This document shows positions 1-11,042 of a stretch of 64,000 bases of DNA, piece after piece; position 1 is the stretch's first letter, and each line of letters begins with the position of its first letter. Under the pieces are notes generated by a model that saw nothing but the letters and a program-made list of their open reading frames with translations, ran no database searches and had not been told where the DNA came from. Origin of the DNA: Halomonas daqiaonensis (lineage in GTDB: Bacteria > Pseudomonadota > Gammaproteobacteria > Pseudomonadales > Halomonadaceae); NCBI RefSeq assembly GCF_900109725.1, contig NZ_FOBC01000019.1, positions 16,178 through 80,177 of the forward strand, read 5' to 3'. The translations under genes and the position numbers were made by a program.

Positions 1-2
1 CC

Positions 3-725
3 GATCTGCTCGAACTCGGTGATGATGACTTGCGCCGCGATGGCCTGCTGGCCGTCGACGAGCAATTCTATGCCGAGCAAAATGCCCGGGTGGTGATCAA
101 TGCCGAGGCCTACTATCGGGCCATGTTCGGCTCGCGCCTCGACACCTGGAACCTGCGCGATGAGCACATGACCGACACTCTCGTCGAGTTGCGCGCACAC
201 CTACGCCGTCAGGGCGGGCAGGGCAAGGTGGTGGTATGGGCGCACAATTCACATCTGGGCGATGCCCGTGCCACCGAGATGGGCCAGCAGCGCGGTCAGC
301 ACAACATCGGCCAGCTGGTGCGACAGCGCTTCGGCCAGGACGATTCCCTGCTGGTTGGCTTCACCACCCACAGTGGTCATGTCGCCGCCGCCCACGACTG
401 GGACGGCAACGTTCAGCAGCGCTGGGTGCGTCCCTCACTTGAGGGCAGCGTCGAGCGGTTGTTCCACGACAGCGGCCTGGGGGACTTCTACCTGCCGCTA
501 GAGAGCGACGCCGCCGAGCTGCTGGCAGCGCCCCTGCTGGAGCGTGCCATCGGGGTGATCTATCGTCCCGAGACCGAGCGCGCCAGCCATTACTTCAGGG
601 CTCGAGTGGCCAGCCAGTTCGACGCCATCTTCCACCTCGACGAAACCTCATCGGTGGAGCCGCTGGACAAGGACGAGCCCTGGAACCGCAAGGAGGTACC
701 CGAGACCTATCCGTTCGGGCTATGA
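3..725 (+). CDS. Erythromycin esterase family protein, C-terminal part
   Basis: The reading frame is open from the first bases of the window, so the true start lies upstream and only the last 240 residues or so are present. The segment VVWAHNSHLGDARATEMG matches the conserved WAHN-H block of the erythromycin esterase (EreA/EreB) superfamily, where histidines take part in hydrolysis. Family members open macrolide lactone rings, but many chromosomal relatives have no known substrate. No signal peptide can be assessed. The gene ends in a TGA 100 bases before a convergent small membrane-protein gene. The family call is firm; macrolide resistance is not shown by the sequence and should not be assumed. 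Confidence 0.8.
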   Translation, partial: DLLELGDDDLRRDGLLAVDEQFYAEQNARVVINAEAYYRAMFGSRLDTWNLRDEHMTDTLVELRAHLRRQGGQGKVVVWAHNSHLGDARATEMGQQRGQHNIGQLVRQRFGQDDSLLVGFTTHSGHVAAAHDWDGNVQQRWVRPSLEGSVERLFHDSGLGDFYLPLESDAAELLAAPLLERAIGVIYRPETERASHYFRARVASQFDAIFHLDETSSVEPLDKDEPWNRKEVPETYPFGL

Positions 726-823
726 GACGGCCGTACAGCCGAGATGGTTGGTGATTCCACACTGCTCGGCGCGGGGGCGGCTGGTGATACTGTGATGCCT
801 TCCCTTCTTGTCATGAATTCAAT

Positions 824-1060
824 TCAGGAAGGGGGCTCGTTGTGCTTGGTGGGTCGGCGGCGTGCCGAAACATAGAGCACGATACACAGGATGCCGATGC
901 CGATCATGATCCAGCCGGCGTTGGACGCCATCTGAGGGTCGCCCCGGCTCAAGCCGATGACGATCACGATACCGAACAGTATGCTGTAGAGCGCCATGAT
1001 CATCAGTATCAACAGGCTCTTGCGCTGCTCCTTCTTGATCACCTTCAGGGGATCTTGCAT
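824..1060 (-). CDS. Small two-helix membrane protein, unknown function
   Basis: This is a 78-residue protein with a basic N-terminus (residues 1-15, with KVIKKEQRK) and two hydrophobic stretches. The first is roughly residues 16-36 (LLILMIMALYSILFGIVIVI) and the second roughly 48-64. It ends in a basic, polar tail. I chose the ATG at 1060 because GGGAGG sits about seven bases upstream; an earlier in-frame start at 1141 would add a poorly composed extension. It resembles the many small inner-membrane proteins of gammaproteobacteria but I do not recognise a family. It is alone between two genes facing it and away from it, so context gives no role. Confidence 0.65.
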   Translation of the reverse strand: MQDPLKVIKKEQRKSLLILMIMALYSILFGIVIVIGLSRGDPQMASNAGWIMIGIGILCIVLYVSARRRPTKHNEPPS

Positions 1061-1241
1061 GCATGCCTCCCTACTCGAAGCTGTGAATGAAGGGTGCCAG
1101 CCCAGCGATGCACGGGACAACGTTGGCAATGTTCCTGCCACCAGTGTACAGCCCTACTGGCCGGTCACAATGTCATTCCGTGACAGGAGTGTCGCGAGCC
1201 GCTGAGTGGCGGTCTGTCCCCTTCGCTCGGTAGTGCGGGCA

Positions 1242-2234
1242 TCATGCTGGTTTCCTGGCCATGACCACTGCCCGTCGCGGGGCGGGGTAGCCTTCGCGGG
1301 TCCGGGTCGGGTCGTCCGGGTCGAGGAAGTCGGCCAGCGACTGGAAGGTCATCCATTCGGTGGTACGCTGCTCGTCCGTGGTGGTTACCGCCTCGTCCAC
1401 CACTCGCACGTTGGTGAAGCCGCAGCGCTCGAGCCACTGGCAGAGCGCTCGTGACGAGGGCAGAAAGTAGACATTGGGCATGGCGGCGTAACGCTCTCCC
1501 GGGAGCAGCACGGTCGTCTCGTCGCCTTCCACTACCAGGGTCTCCAGCACCAGCTCGCCGCCGGGCCGTAGGGCGTCTCTGAGCTGGAGTAGGTGCTCGA
1601 GCGGCGAGGGACGATGGTAGAGCACGCCCATGGAAAACACCGTATCGAAGAAGGCGAGCTTCTCGGGGACGTCCTCGATGCCCACCGGCAGGAAGTGAGT
1701 GCGGCCGCCGTCGGCGTCGCCGATGAAGTGGCGCACCGCCCGGAACTGCCAGAAGAAACGCGGCGAGGGGTCGATCACCAGCACGAAGGCCGCGCCTTCG
1801 CTGGCCATACGCCAGGCGTGATAGCCGTTGCCACCTCCCACGTCCAGCACGCGGCGCCCGGCTAACGGCGCCAGGTGCGGCGCCACCCGTTGCCATTTCC
1901 AGTTCGAGCGCCACTCGGTATCGATCGGGATGCCGCCGAGCCGATAGGGGCCCTTTCGCCAGGGCGCGAGCTTTCTCAGCAGGTTCTCGCACTGGCGGCG
2001 TCGGCTGTCATCGAGTTCGACATCCACCGCGACGGTATCGGCGTCCAGACGCACCTCGCGTTCATCGGGCAGCCTCGGCAACTTGGCCACGGCCTTCTCC
2101 CAGGCCGGCAAGTCGCCATAACGCTGGCGGTCCAGGCCACGAGCCAGTTGCTCGGGGAGGCGGGCCAGCCAGGTATCCAGCCCCTGGTCGATAAAGGCCC
2201 GGAAGAGGTCGCGGTGTTCGGGCGCGATCGGCAC
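1242..2234 (-). CDS. cmoB: tRNA uridine-34 carboxymethyltransferase CmoB
   Basis: CmoB transfers the carboxymethyl group of carboxy-SAM to 5-hydroxyuridine at tRNA position 34, giving cmo5U, which widens wobble decoding. The 330 residues (E. coli 323) align well with the family: WRKGPYRLGGIPIDTEWRSNWKW is the conserved N-terminal block, RVLDVGGGNGYHAWRM is the cofactor-binding motif, and VFSMGVLYHRPSPLEH and EWMTFQSLADFLDPDDP are further signatures. The start is a GTG one base after the cmoA stop, so the two are cotranscribed and probably translationally coupled. The product of CmoA is the CmoB cosubstrate, which fits the operon. The call is secure. Confidence 0.96.
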   Translation of the reverse strand: MPIAPEHRDLFRAFIDQGLDTWLARLPEQLARGLDRQRYGDLPAWEKAVAKLPRLPDEREVRLDADTVAVDVELDDSRRRQCENLLRKLAPWRKGPYRLGGIPIDTEWRSNWKWQRVAPHLAPLAGRRVLDVGGGNGYHAWRMASEGAAFVLVIDPSPRFFWQFRAVRHFIGDADGGRTHFLPVGIEDVPEKLAFFDTVFSMGVLYHRPSPLEHLLQLRDALRPGGELVLETLVVEGDETTVLLPGERYAAMPNVYFLPSSRALCQWLERCGFTNVRVVDEAVTTTDEQRTTEWMTFQSLADFLDPDDPTRTREGYPAPRRAVVMARKPA

Positions 2235-2235
2235 C

Positions 2236-3003
2236 TCACGCCTCCTGGGGCGCCAGGGCGTCAGCGTCCTTGAAGGCGATCAGCGAGGCGAAGTTGAGGA
2301 ACTGGTACCAGGTGTGGGCGCGAGAGAAACCGGCCCTGGTCAGACGTTCGTGGTGGCCCGCCAGGGTGTCGGGTACCAGGACGTTCTCCAGGGCCGTGCG
2401 CTTCTGGCTGATCTCCATGTCGCTGTAGCCGTTGGCACGCTTGAAGTCGTGGTAGCGCTCCACCAGCCAGGCGTTCTCCTGTTCGTCGGCGGCCTTGATC
2501 TTCTCCGAGAGCACCAGCACGCCCCCCGGCTCCAGGGCCTGGAACAGCTGGTCGATCACCGCGTCGCGCTCCTCCGGGGCCAGGAACTGGAGGGTGAAGT
2601 TGAGCACGATCATGCCCGCAGGGTCGTAGGCCAGAGTGCGGATATCGCCCTCGTGTACCTCCATGGCGTGGTCGGGGCACTCCGCGGCCAGGGTTTTCTG
2701 AGCCCGCGTCACCATGGCGGGCGAGAGGTCCACCCCCGTATAGCGAAAGGCGCTCGGCGGCAGCGTCCCGGCCAGCGCCAGGCCGGCGGCACCCAGCGAG
2801 CAGCCCAGGTCGTAGACATGGGCGCCGTGGCGCAGGTGGCGGGCGGCGATCAAGCCCAGCATGCCCAGTATCTGGCCATAGCCAGGCACAGAGCGGCGGA
2901 TCATGTCGGGAAAGCAGGCGACGACCTTCTCGTCGAACGAAAAGCGCGCCACCCGGTCCAGGGGTGTCGAAAAGATCGCGTCACGGTAAGATGCGTCACT
3001 CAT
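2236..3003 (-). CDS. cmoA: Carboxy-SAM synthase CmoA
   Basis: CmoA converts S-adenosylmethionine and prephenate to carboxy-S-adenosylmethionine for CmoB. The protein has 255 residues (E. coli 247) and a Rossmann-type cofactor site, VYDLGCSLGAAGLAL. The N-terminal block FDEKVVACFPDMIRRSVPGY is typical of the family. It is the first gene of a cmoA-cmoB pair and is divergent from pgi. A TAGAAT hexamer read on the minus strand at 3041-3036 is a possible -10 element about 26 bases before the start, but no good -35 accompanies it. No anomaly is visible. Confidence 0.96.
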   Translation of the reverse strand: MSDASYRDAIFSTPLDRVARFSFDEKVVACFPDMIRRSVPGYGQILGMLGLIAARHLRHGAHVYDLGCSLGAAGLALAGTLPPSAFRYTGVDLSPAMVTRAQKTLAAECPDHAMEVHEGDIRTLAYDPAGMIVLNFTLQFLAPEERDAVIDQLFQALEPGGVLVLSEKIKAADEQENAWLVERYHDFKRANGYSDMEISQKRTALENVLVPDTLAGHHERLTRAGFSRAHTWYQFLNFASLIAFKDADALAPQEA

Positions 3004-3087
3004 GGAACCGGCCGGATATCGTGGAAAGGGGCGTTATTCTACGCTGTGCTCGCGCCGGCTGCACGACAGGACGTCCAGGAGGAGGCC

Positions 3088-4767
3088 ATGCCGCACCCCA
3101 CGATTGACCAGCGCGAGGCCTGGCAGGCTCTGGCAGCGCACGCCCGCGAGATGCGCTCTACCCATCTGAGTGAGTTGTTTGCGGGCGCGCTGCATCGCCA
3201 CGCGGCCTTCACTCGACAGGCGGCGGGCCTGACCCTGGATCTTTCCAAGCAGCGCTGGCGCGACGAGACCCTGGAGCGGCTGCTCGACCTGGCCCGGGAG
3301 GCCGAGGTGCCCGAGGCGATTCGCGGCCTGCTCGCCGGGGAGCGGGTCAACCGCAGCGAGGACCGGCCGGCCCTGCATACCGCATTGAGGCTGCCGCCGG
3401 AGGCCAGCCTGGTGGTGGAGGGCGAGGACCTTGTGCCCTCGGTGCACAAGACCCTCGAGCGCATGGCCACCATGGTCGAGCGCTTCCACGCCGGGCAGTG
3501 GCGAGGCGCCACCGGCCGGGCGATCCGTGACGTGGTCAACCTGGGGGTCGGCGGCTCGGACCTGGGCCCGCTGATGGTCACTCATGCCCTGGCCGACTAC
3601 CGGCCGCAGGGCGTGCACACCATCGAGGTGCACTTCGCCTCGACCATGGACGGCTCCCAACTGGCCGACTACCTGGCACGACTCAATCCCGAAACGACCC
3701 TCTTCGTGCTCTCGTCGAAGTCCTTCACCACCATCGATACCCTTTCCAATGCGCGCACTGCTCAGGATTGGCTGATGGGTCGGCTGATGGGCGACAACCG
3801 TGAGGAAGGCGTCGATGCCGAGTTGGTGATGCGCCAGCACTTCATCGGCGTCTCGGCGAGTCCCGAGAAGATGAATGAGTGGGGTATTGCCGAGGACCAT
3901 CAGCTGGCGTTCTGGGAGTGGGTAGGGGGGCGCTATTCGCTGTGGGGGGCTATCGGCCTGCCCATCGCCCTGATGGTGGGCATGCCGCACTTCCGCGAGC
4001 TGCTCGCTGGGGCGCATGCCATGGATCGCCACTTCAGCGAGGCGCCGCTTGTCGACAACCTGCCGGTGCTGCTGGCCCTGGCGGGGATCTGGAACGTCAA
4101 CTTCCTCGATATCCGGGCCCATTCGATCCTGCCGTACGACGGTCGGCTGGAGTTCTTCGCCGCCTACCTCGAGCAGCTTGAGATGGAGTCCAACGGCAAG
4201 TCGGTGACCCACGACGGGCGCGGGGTCGGCTATTCCACCTGTCCGGTGCTCTGGGGCCAGCTTGGGCCCAATGCCCAGCATGCCTTCTACCAGTTGCTCC
4301 ACCAGGGCACCCAGGCCGTGGAGTGTGATTTCATCGCGCCTCTACTTCGTTACGATGAGGTGGAGGACAGCGCCACACGGGCGCATCTCAAGAGCCAGCA
4401 TCGTCTGGCGCTGGCCAACTGCTTCGCCCAGTCGCGGGTGCTGATGCTCGGCGACGAGGCCATCGAGGACGATGGCCCACGCCCGGCGCACAAGCGCTAT
4501 CGCGGCAACCAGCCCTCCAGCACCCTGCTGCTCGACCGGCTGACCCCGGCGACCCTCGGCTCGCTGATCGCGCTCTACGAGCACAAGGTGTTCGTCCAGG
4601 CGAGGATCTGGGATATCAACCCCTTCGATCAGTGGGGCGTGGAGCTCGGCAAGAAGATTGCCGGTGAGACCCAGCGCATCCTCGAGCACCAGGCGGACAT
4701 CGCCGACATGGACGATTCTACTCGCGGCTTGATCGAGGCCGTCTGGGCGGCGGAGCGCAACGCGTGA
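3088..4767 (+). CDS. pgi: Glucose-6-phosphate isomerase
   Basis: Pgi interconverts glucose 6-phosphate and fructose 6-phosphate in glycolysis and gluconeogenesis. The protein has 559 residues (E. coli 549). Visible signatures are NLGVGGSDLGPLM in the sugar-isomerase domain, LPYDGRLEFFAAYLEQLEMES, and the GQLGPNAQHAFYQLLHQG block. The frame is open far upstream, antisense to cmoA, but the ATG at 3088 is preceded by AGGAGGAGG and matches the family N-terminus (DQREAWQALAAHA). It is the first of a run of plus-strand genes, with the YqiA-like esterase starting 31 bases after its stop. Confidence 0.97.
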   Translation: MPHPTIDQREAWQALAAHAREMRSTHLSELFAGALHRHAAFTRQAAGLTLDLSKQRWRDETLERLLDLAREAEVPEAIRGLLAGERVNRSEDRPALHTALRLPPEASLVVEGEDLVPSVHKTLERMATMVERFHAGQWRGATGRAIRDVVNLGVGGSDLGPLMVTHALADYRPQGVHTIEVHFASTMDGSQLADYLARLNPETTLFVLSSKSFTTIDTLSNARTAQDWLMGRLMGDNREEGVDAELVMRQHFIGVSASPEKMNEWGIAEDHQLAFWEWVGGRYSLWGAIGLPIALMVGMPHFRELLAGAHAMDRHFSEAPLVDNLPVLLALAGIWNVNFLDIRAHSILPYDGRLEFFAAYLEQLEMESNGKSVTHDGRGVGYSTCPVLWGQLGPNAQHAFYQLLHQGTQAVECDFIAPLLRYDEVEDSATRAHLKSQHRLALANCFAQSRVLMLGDEAIEDDGPRPAHKRYRGNQPSSTLLLDRLTPATLGSLIALYEHKVFVQARIWDINPFDQWGVELGKKIAGETQRILEHQADIADMDDSTRGLIEAVWAAERNA

Positions 4768-4798
4768 TGATACTGGCTGCATGTACAGGGGTTGCGGT

Positions 4799-5482
4799 AT
4801 GCTGAGTGCCACTCGCTATCTGCAGACCGCCAGTGGGGTCCTCTACCTCCATGGGTTCAATAGCGGCAGCGGCTCGCCCAAGGCGGTGCTGGTGCGTGAT
4901 GCTTGTGCGTCGCTCGGCCTGCCTTGCACGACGCCGCAGCTGCCGCACCGGCCGGCGGCGGCACTCACGCTGGCGGAATCCCGGCTTGATGAGCTGGGTG
5001 AGCGCCCTCTGGTGATGGGCAGTTCCATGGGCGGCTTCCTGGCGACCCTGATCGCCGAGCGCCACGACCTGGCGGGGGTGCTGATCAACCCCGCGGTGCA
5101 CCCGGCCCGGCTGGTGGCGGACTGGCTCGGCGAGCGTTTCGACAACGCCTATACCGGCGAACGCTTCGCCATCGAAGCCGCGCACCTCGACGAGCTCGAG
5201 GCATTGACGCCCGAGCGGGTCACGGCTGAGCGTTATCTGTTGCTGCTGGGCACCGCCGACGAGACCTTGGATCCGGCCGAGGCCTTTGCCCTGTATCGTG
5301 GTGCCAGGACCCTCTTGCACCCGCAGGGAGATCACGGTTTCGCGGCGCTGGCCGACTACCTGCCGGCGGTCCTCGCTCACGGTGGTCACCGCCTGGTGCC
5401 AGGCTTGTCCGCTAGTCAGAGTCCAGAGGCAAAGGGCGCCGGCATCCCGGGCGACACGAACGATCGCAACCACTTTGGGTGA
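4799..5482 (+). CDS. yqiA: YqiA-type alpha/beta-hydrolase esterase
   Basis: The 227-residue protein carries LYLHGFNSGSGSPKA near the N-terminus, the nucleophile elbow MGSSMGGFLA and a late GDHGF histidine, as in E. coli YqiA (193 residues). YqiA shows esterase activity on short acyl esters; its physiological substrate is unknown. As in E. coli, it sits immediately before parE, here with three bases between stop and start. The ATG at 4799 was chosen over the in-frame ATG at 4781 because AGGGG lies seven bases upstream of it. The last 25-30 residues form a low-complexity polar tail absent from the E. coli protein. Confidence 0.85.
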   Translation: MLSATRYLQTASGVLYLHGFNSGSGSPKAVLVRDACASLGLPCTTPQLPHRPAAALTLAESRLDELGERPLVMGSSMGGFLATLIAERHDLAGVLINPAVHPARLVADWLGERFDNAYTGERFAIEAAHLDELEALTPERVTAERYLLLLGTADETLDPAEAFALYRGARTLLHPQGDHGFAALADYLPAVLAHGGHRLVPGLSASQSPEAKGAGIPGDTNDRNHFG

Positions 5483-7366
<1,884 letters not shown>

Positions 7367-7373
7367 TCCCCAT

Positions 7374-9626
7374 ATGACCATGGATATCCAGGTGGCGGAG
7401 GGCGACGTCGAGCGCCTCTCGCTGCGCGAGTACACCGAGAAGGCGTACCTCGATTACTCGATGTACGTCATCCTCGACCGGGCTCTGCCCCACATCGGCG
7501 ACGGTATGAAGCCGGTGCAGCGGCGCATCGTTTACGCCATGCGCGAGCTCGCGCTGGGCGCCAACGCCAAGTACAAGAAGTCAGCACGTACCGTCGGCGA
7601 CGTGCTGGGCAAGTTCCATCCCCACGGCGACAGCGCTTGCTACGAAGCGATGGTGCTGATGGCCCAGCCGTTCAGCTACCGTTACCCGCTGGTGGACGGC
7701 CAGGGCAACTGGGGCAGCCCGGACGATCCCAAGTCCTTCGCCGCCATGCGCTACACCGAGGCGCGTCTGTCGAAATTCGCCGAGGTGCTGCTCGCCGAGC
7801 TCGGCCAGGGCACCGTGGACTGGACCCCCAACTTCGACGGCACCATGAACGAGCCGGTGGTACTCCCGGCGCGCCTACCCCACGTGCTCCTCAACGGCGG
7901 CACCGGCATTGCCGTGGGCATGGCCACCGATATCCCGCCCCACAACGTGGGCGAAGTGGTCGAGGCGACCTGTCATCTGCTGCGCGATCCCCATGCCACT
8001 ACCACGGACCTGGTCGCGCACATGCCGGCGCCGGACTTTCCCACCGAAGCGGAGATCATCACCTCGCGCCGCGACCTGCGAAAGCTCTACGAGAGCGGTC
8101 GCGGCTCGGTGAAGCTGCGTGGCCGCTACGTGCGCGAGGAGGGCAACGTGGTGGTCACTGCGCTGCCCTACCAGGTGAGCGGGGCCAAGGTGCTCGAGCA
8201 GATCGCCGCCCAGATGCAGGCCAAGAAGCTGCCCATGGTCGCCGACCTGCGCGACGAGTCGACCCACGAGGAGCCGACGCGGCTGGTGATCGAGCCGCGC
8301 TCCAACCGCGTCGATATCGAGGCGCTGATGGCGCATCTCTTCGCCACTACCGACCTCGAGAAGAACATCCGCGTCAACATGAACGTGATCGGGCTGGACG
8401 GTCGCCCGCGGGTCATGGCGCTGCCTGATCTTCTGGGCGAGTGGCTGCGCTTCCGCCGTGCCACGGTGCGTCGGCGGCTCGAGCATCGCCTGGGCAAAGT
8501 CGAGGATCGCCTGCATATCCTCGAGGGTCTGCTGGCCGCCTACCTCAATATCGACGAGGTGATCCGCATCATCCGCGAGGAAGACGAACCCAAGGCCGCG
8601 CTGATGGAGGCCTTCGGGCTCTCCGATCGCCAGGCCGAGGCGATCCTCGAACTGCGCTTGCGCCACCTGGCCAAGCTCGAGGAGATGAAGATCCGCGGCG
8701 AGCAGGACGAGCTCGAGGCCGAACGCCAGCACCTGCAGGAGCTGCTCGGCAGCGAAGCCGCGCTCACCGACCTGATCGAGGAGGAGCTGCGCGCCGCCGC
8801 CGAGGCGCACGGCGATGCTCGCCGCTCCCCCCTGGTCGAGCGGGAGGAGGCCCGGGCGCTCTCCGAGGTCGAGCTGGTCGGCGCCGACCCGGTCACCGTG
8901 GTGCTTTCCGAGAAGGGCTGGATCCGCAGCGCCAAGGGCCACGAGATCGACCCCGCCGGGCTCTCCTACAAGGCCGGCGATCGCTTCCACCTCGCCGCCC
9001 GGGGCAAGACCAACCAGCCGCTGGTACTGCTCGACGACACCGGGCGGGCCTATACGCTGTCGGCCCATAACCTGCCCAGTGCACGGGGTCAGGGCGAACC
9101 GGTCACGGGACGGGTCAACGTGTCGGCCGGGGCGCACATGGCCGGCCTGATGCTGGCCCCGCCGGACAGGCGCTTCCTGCTGGCCTCCGACGGCGGCTAC
9201 GGCTTCGTGGCCCGGCTCGAGGAACTGGTGGGCAAGAACAAGTCCGGCAAATCGGTGTTGAGCGTTCCCAAGGGCTGCAACGTGCTGCCGCCGCTGGAGG
9301 TCCCGGCCGAGGAGGGCGCCAGTGTGGCCGCGATCTCCAATGAGGGACGGCTGCTGGTCTTCCCGCTCGAACAGCTGCCCGAGATGGCCAAGGGCAAGGG
9401 CATCAAGATGCTCGACATTCCCGGTGCTCGGGCCACTCGCCGCGAGGAGTTCGTGCGCGACCTGGTGGTATTGCCCGCCGGGGCGGCACTGGTGGTGCAT
9501 GCCGGCAAGCGTCACCTGACCCTCAAGGCCAGCGACCTGGATTACTACCGTGGCGAGCGCGGCCGTCGCGGCAGCAAGCTGCCCCGCGGCCTGCAGAAGG
9601 TGGACCGGCTGGAATTCGCCGAATGA
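7374..9626 (+). CDS. parC: DNA topoisomerase IV subunit A
   Basis: ParC is the DNA-cleaving subunit. The 750 residues (E. coli 752) include the breakage-reunion domain with the catalytic tyrosine at about 127 (RYTEAR) and a C-terminal beta-pinwheel region. The quinolone-determining segment reads [11 protein letters not shown], so the residues equivalent to E. coli Ser80 and Glu84 (Ser87 and Glu91 here) are the susceptible forms. A second ATG six bases downstream (7380) is an alternative start. It is followed by a cluster of REP-like palindromes, suggesting that the transcript ends there. Confidence 0.97.
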   Translation: MTMDIQVAEGDVERLSLREYTEKAYLDYSMYVILDRALPHIGDGMKPVQRRIVYAMRELALGANAKYKKSARTVGDVLGKFHPHGDSACYEAMVLMAQPFSYRYPLVDGQGNWGSPDDPKSFAAMRYTEARLSKFAEVLLAELGQGTVDWTPNFDGTMNEPVVLPARLPHVLLNGGTGIAVGMATDIPPHNVGEVVEATCHLLRDPHATTTDLVAHMPAPDFPTEAEIITSRRDLRKLYESGRGSVKLRGRYVREEGNVVVTALPYQVSGAKVLEQIAAQMQAKKLPMVADLRDESTHEEPTRLVIEPRSNRVDIEALMAHLFATTDLEKNIRVNMNVIGLDGRPRVMALPDLLGEWLRFRRATVRRRLEHRLGKVEDRLHILEGLLAAYLNIDEVIRIIREEDEPKAALMEAFGLSDRQAEAILELRLRHLAKLEEMKIRGEQDELEAERQHLQELLGSEAALTDLIEEELRAAAEAHGDARRSPLVEREEARALSEVELVGADPVTVVLSEKGWIRSAKGHEIDPAGLSYKAGDRFHLAARGKTNQPLVLLDDTGRAYTLSAHNLPSARGQGEPVTGRVNVSAGAHMAGLMLAPPDRRFLLASDGGYGFVARLEELVGKNKSGKSVLSVPKGCNVLPPLEVPAEEGASVAAISNEGRLLVFPLEQLPEMAKGKGIKMLDIPGARATRREEFVRDLVVLPAGAALVVHAGKRHLTLKASDLDYYRGERGRRGSKLPRGLQKVDRLEFAE

Positions 9627-9632
9627 ACTCGC

Positions 9633-9800
9633 TGTAAGAGCGCGATTTATCGCGCGATGGCCAACGTCTCCAATCGCTGGATAAATTCGGCTCCTAAGGG
9701 ACGGGCGGCAGGAGCATGGTGTAGGAACCGGGTTTATTCATGGCTCGACACATCGGTAACTGTTCGCAATTCTCCCGATAAATCGGGCTCCTACTCCTAC
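9633..9800. repeat. REP-like palindromic repeat cluster in alternating orientation
   Basis: Four related elements lie between parC and serB. The first (9633-9660) has a perfect 7-bp stem, GCGCGAT-TT-ATCGCGC (9640-9646 with 9649-9655). The last (9774-9800) is an inverted copy with stem CCCGAT-AA-ATCGGG and the flank GCTCCTAC, the complement of the GTAGGAGC seen in Pseudomonas REP units. Two degenerate copies lie between them: an inverted one near 9676-9697 and a direct one near 9719-9746. The order is plus, minus, plus, minus, like a BIME made of two REP pairs. The region has no terminator-type T-tract. Such elements often protect upstream mRNA ends and are spread by RAYT transposases, none of which is in this window. 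Confidence 0.7.
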
Positions 9801-9827
9801 GGCTTACGGCTCGAAACTGGGGTTAAC

Positions 9828-11042
9828 ATGACACGACGAGTACTGATCCGCGCCACCGGTGTGGCGCGTCCCGGCCAGCTGGCAGGCCTGGGCAAGGCGC
9901 TGGCAACCAGCGGTGCCCGGTTGCTGGACATCAACCAGAGCGTGACCTTCGGCATCGTCTCCCTGGAGGCCCTGGTGGGGCTTCCGAGGGAGAGCGACCT
10001 GGAGGGTGCATTGGCCGCGACGGGAGACAGCCTGGGCCTGGATATCCAGGCGATCCAGGTGAGTGCCGAGGACTACCAGCGCTGGAGCGTGCAGGCGAGC
10101 CAGCCGCGGCTGATCCTGACCCTGTTGGCGCCGCACCTGCCGGCGGGGATCCTCGCCGAGGTGGGGGCGCTGACCGCCGAACATGGCTTAACCGTGGAGC
10201 TGATCCACCGCCTCTCCGGTCGCGAGCCGCTCGACGGCGGTATGCCCGACCACGGGTCCTGCGTGGAATGTTGGTTGCGCGGCGACGAGGTTGACCTCGA
10301 CGCCCTGCGCAAGAAGGCGCTGGCGCTGGGCGCCATGCATGGCGTGGACATCGCCCTCCAGGAGGATTCCATCTGGCGCCGGCATCGTCGCCTGGTCTGC
10401 TTCGACATGGACTCCACCCTGATCCAGACCGAGGTGATCGACGAGCTGGCCCGCCGCCACGGTGTTGGTGAGGAAGTCGCCGAGGTCACCGAGCGGGCCA
10501 TGCGCGGCGAGCTCGACTTCCAGCAGAGCTTCCGCGAGCGCATGGCGAAGCTCAAGGGTCTGGACGAGTCGGTGCTGGCCGAGATCGCCGAGTCACTGCC
10601 GCTGATGGATGGCCTCGAGAGGCTGATGCGTCACCTCAAGCGGCTGGGCTATCGCACGGCGATCCTTTCCGGCGGCTTCACCTACTTCGCTCGCCACCTG
10701 CAGGAGCGGCTCGGCTTCGACGAGATCCATGCCAACGAGTTGCTGATCGAGGATGGCAAGGTCACCGGTGAGGTCCGCGAGCCGATCCTCGATGCCGACC
10801 GCAAGGCCGAGCTGCTCCACGAGATCGCTGAGCGGGAGGGCCTGGCCATGGAACAGACCATCGCTGTGGGCGACGGGGCCAATGACCTCAAGATGCTCGC
10901 CGCCGCCGGCCTCGGCATCGCCTTCAGGGCCAAGCCCCTGGTGCAGGCCCAGGCGCGCCAGTCGATCTCCACCCTGGGGCTCGATGCCGTGCTCTACCTT
11001 ATCGGCTATCGCCAGGGAGACCTGGAGGAGCAGGAATCGTGA
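9828..11042 (+). CDS. serB: Phosphoserine phosphatase SerB
   Basis: SerB performs the last step of serine synthesis, dephosphorylating phosphoserine. At 404 residues it is the long Pseudomonas-like form (E. coli 322). Two ACT-like segments occupy roughly residues 1-160, followed by a HAD phosphatase domain. The nucleophile is Asp193 in CFDMDSTLIQTEV; ILSGGFTYF and VGDGANDLKML are the later HAD motifs. The frame extends upstream through the REP cluster, but the ATG at 9828 begins the conserved N-terminus. ACT regions suggest allosteric control by an amino acid, not proven here. Its stop overlaps the start of the ion channel gene. Confidence 0.95.
   Translation: MTRRVLIRATGVARPGQLAGLGKALATSGARLLDINQSVTFGIVSLEALVGLPRESDLEGALAATGDSLGLDIQAIQVSAEDYQRWSVQASQPRLILTLLAPHLPAGILAEVGALTAEHGLTVELIHRLSGREPLDGGMPDHGSCVECWLRGDEVDLDALRKKALALGAMHGVDIALQEDSIWRRHRRLVCFDMDSTLIQTEVIDELARRHGVGEEVAEVTERAMRGELDFQQSFRERMAKLKGLDESVLAEIAESLPLMDGLERLMRHLKRLGYRTAILSGGFTYFARHLQERLGFDEIHANELLIEDGKVTGEVREPILDADRKAELLHEIAEREGLAMEQTIAVGDGANDLKMLAAAGLGIAFRAKPLVQAQARQSISTLGLDAVLYLIGYRQGDLEEQES

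Noticed and set aside
779..840. Terminator between the esterase and the small membrane gene
   Set aside because: CCCTTC and GAAGGG can pair across an AATTCAATT centre, but there is no T-tract on either strand and the loop is long.
2314..3087. A 258-residue N-terminal extension of pgi
   Set aside because: It runs antisense through cmoA, and the true ATG at 3088 has a strong ribosome site and matches the family start.
9657..9827. Coding extension of serB through the REP cluster
   Set aside because: The bases are explained by palindromic repeats and the conserved SerB start is at 9828.
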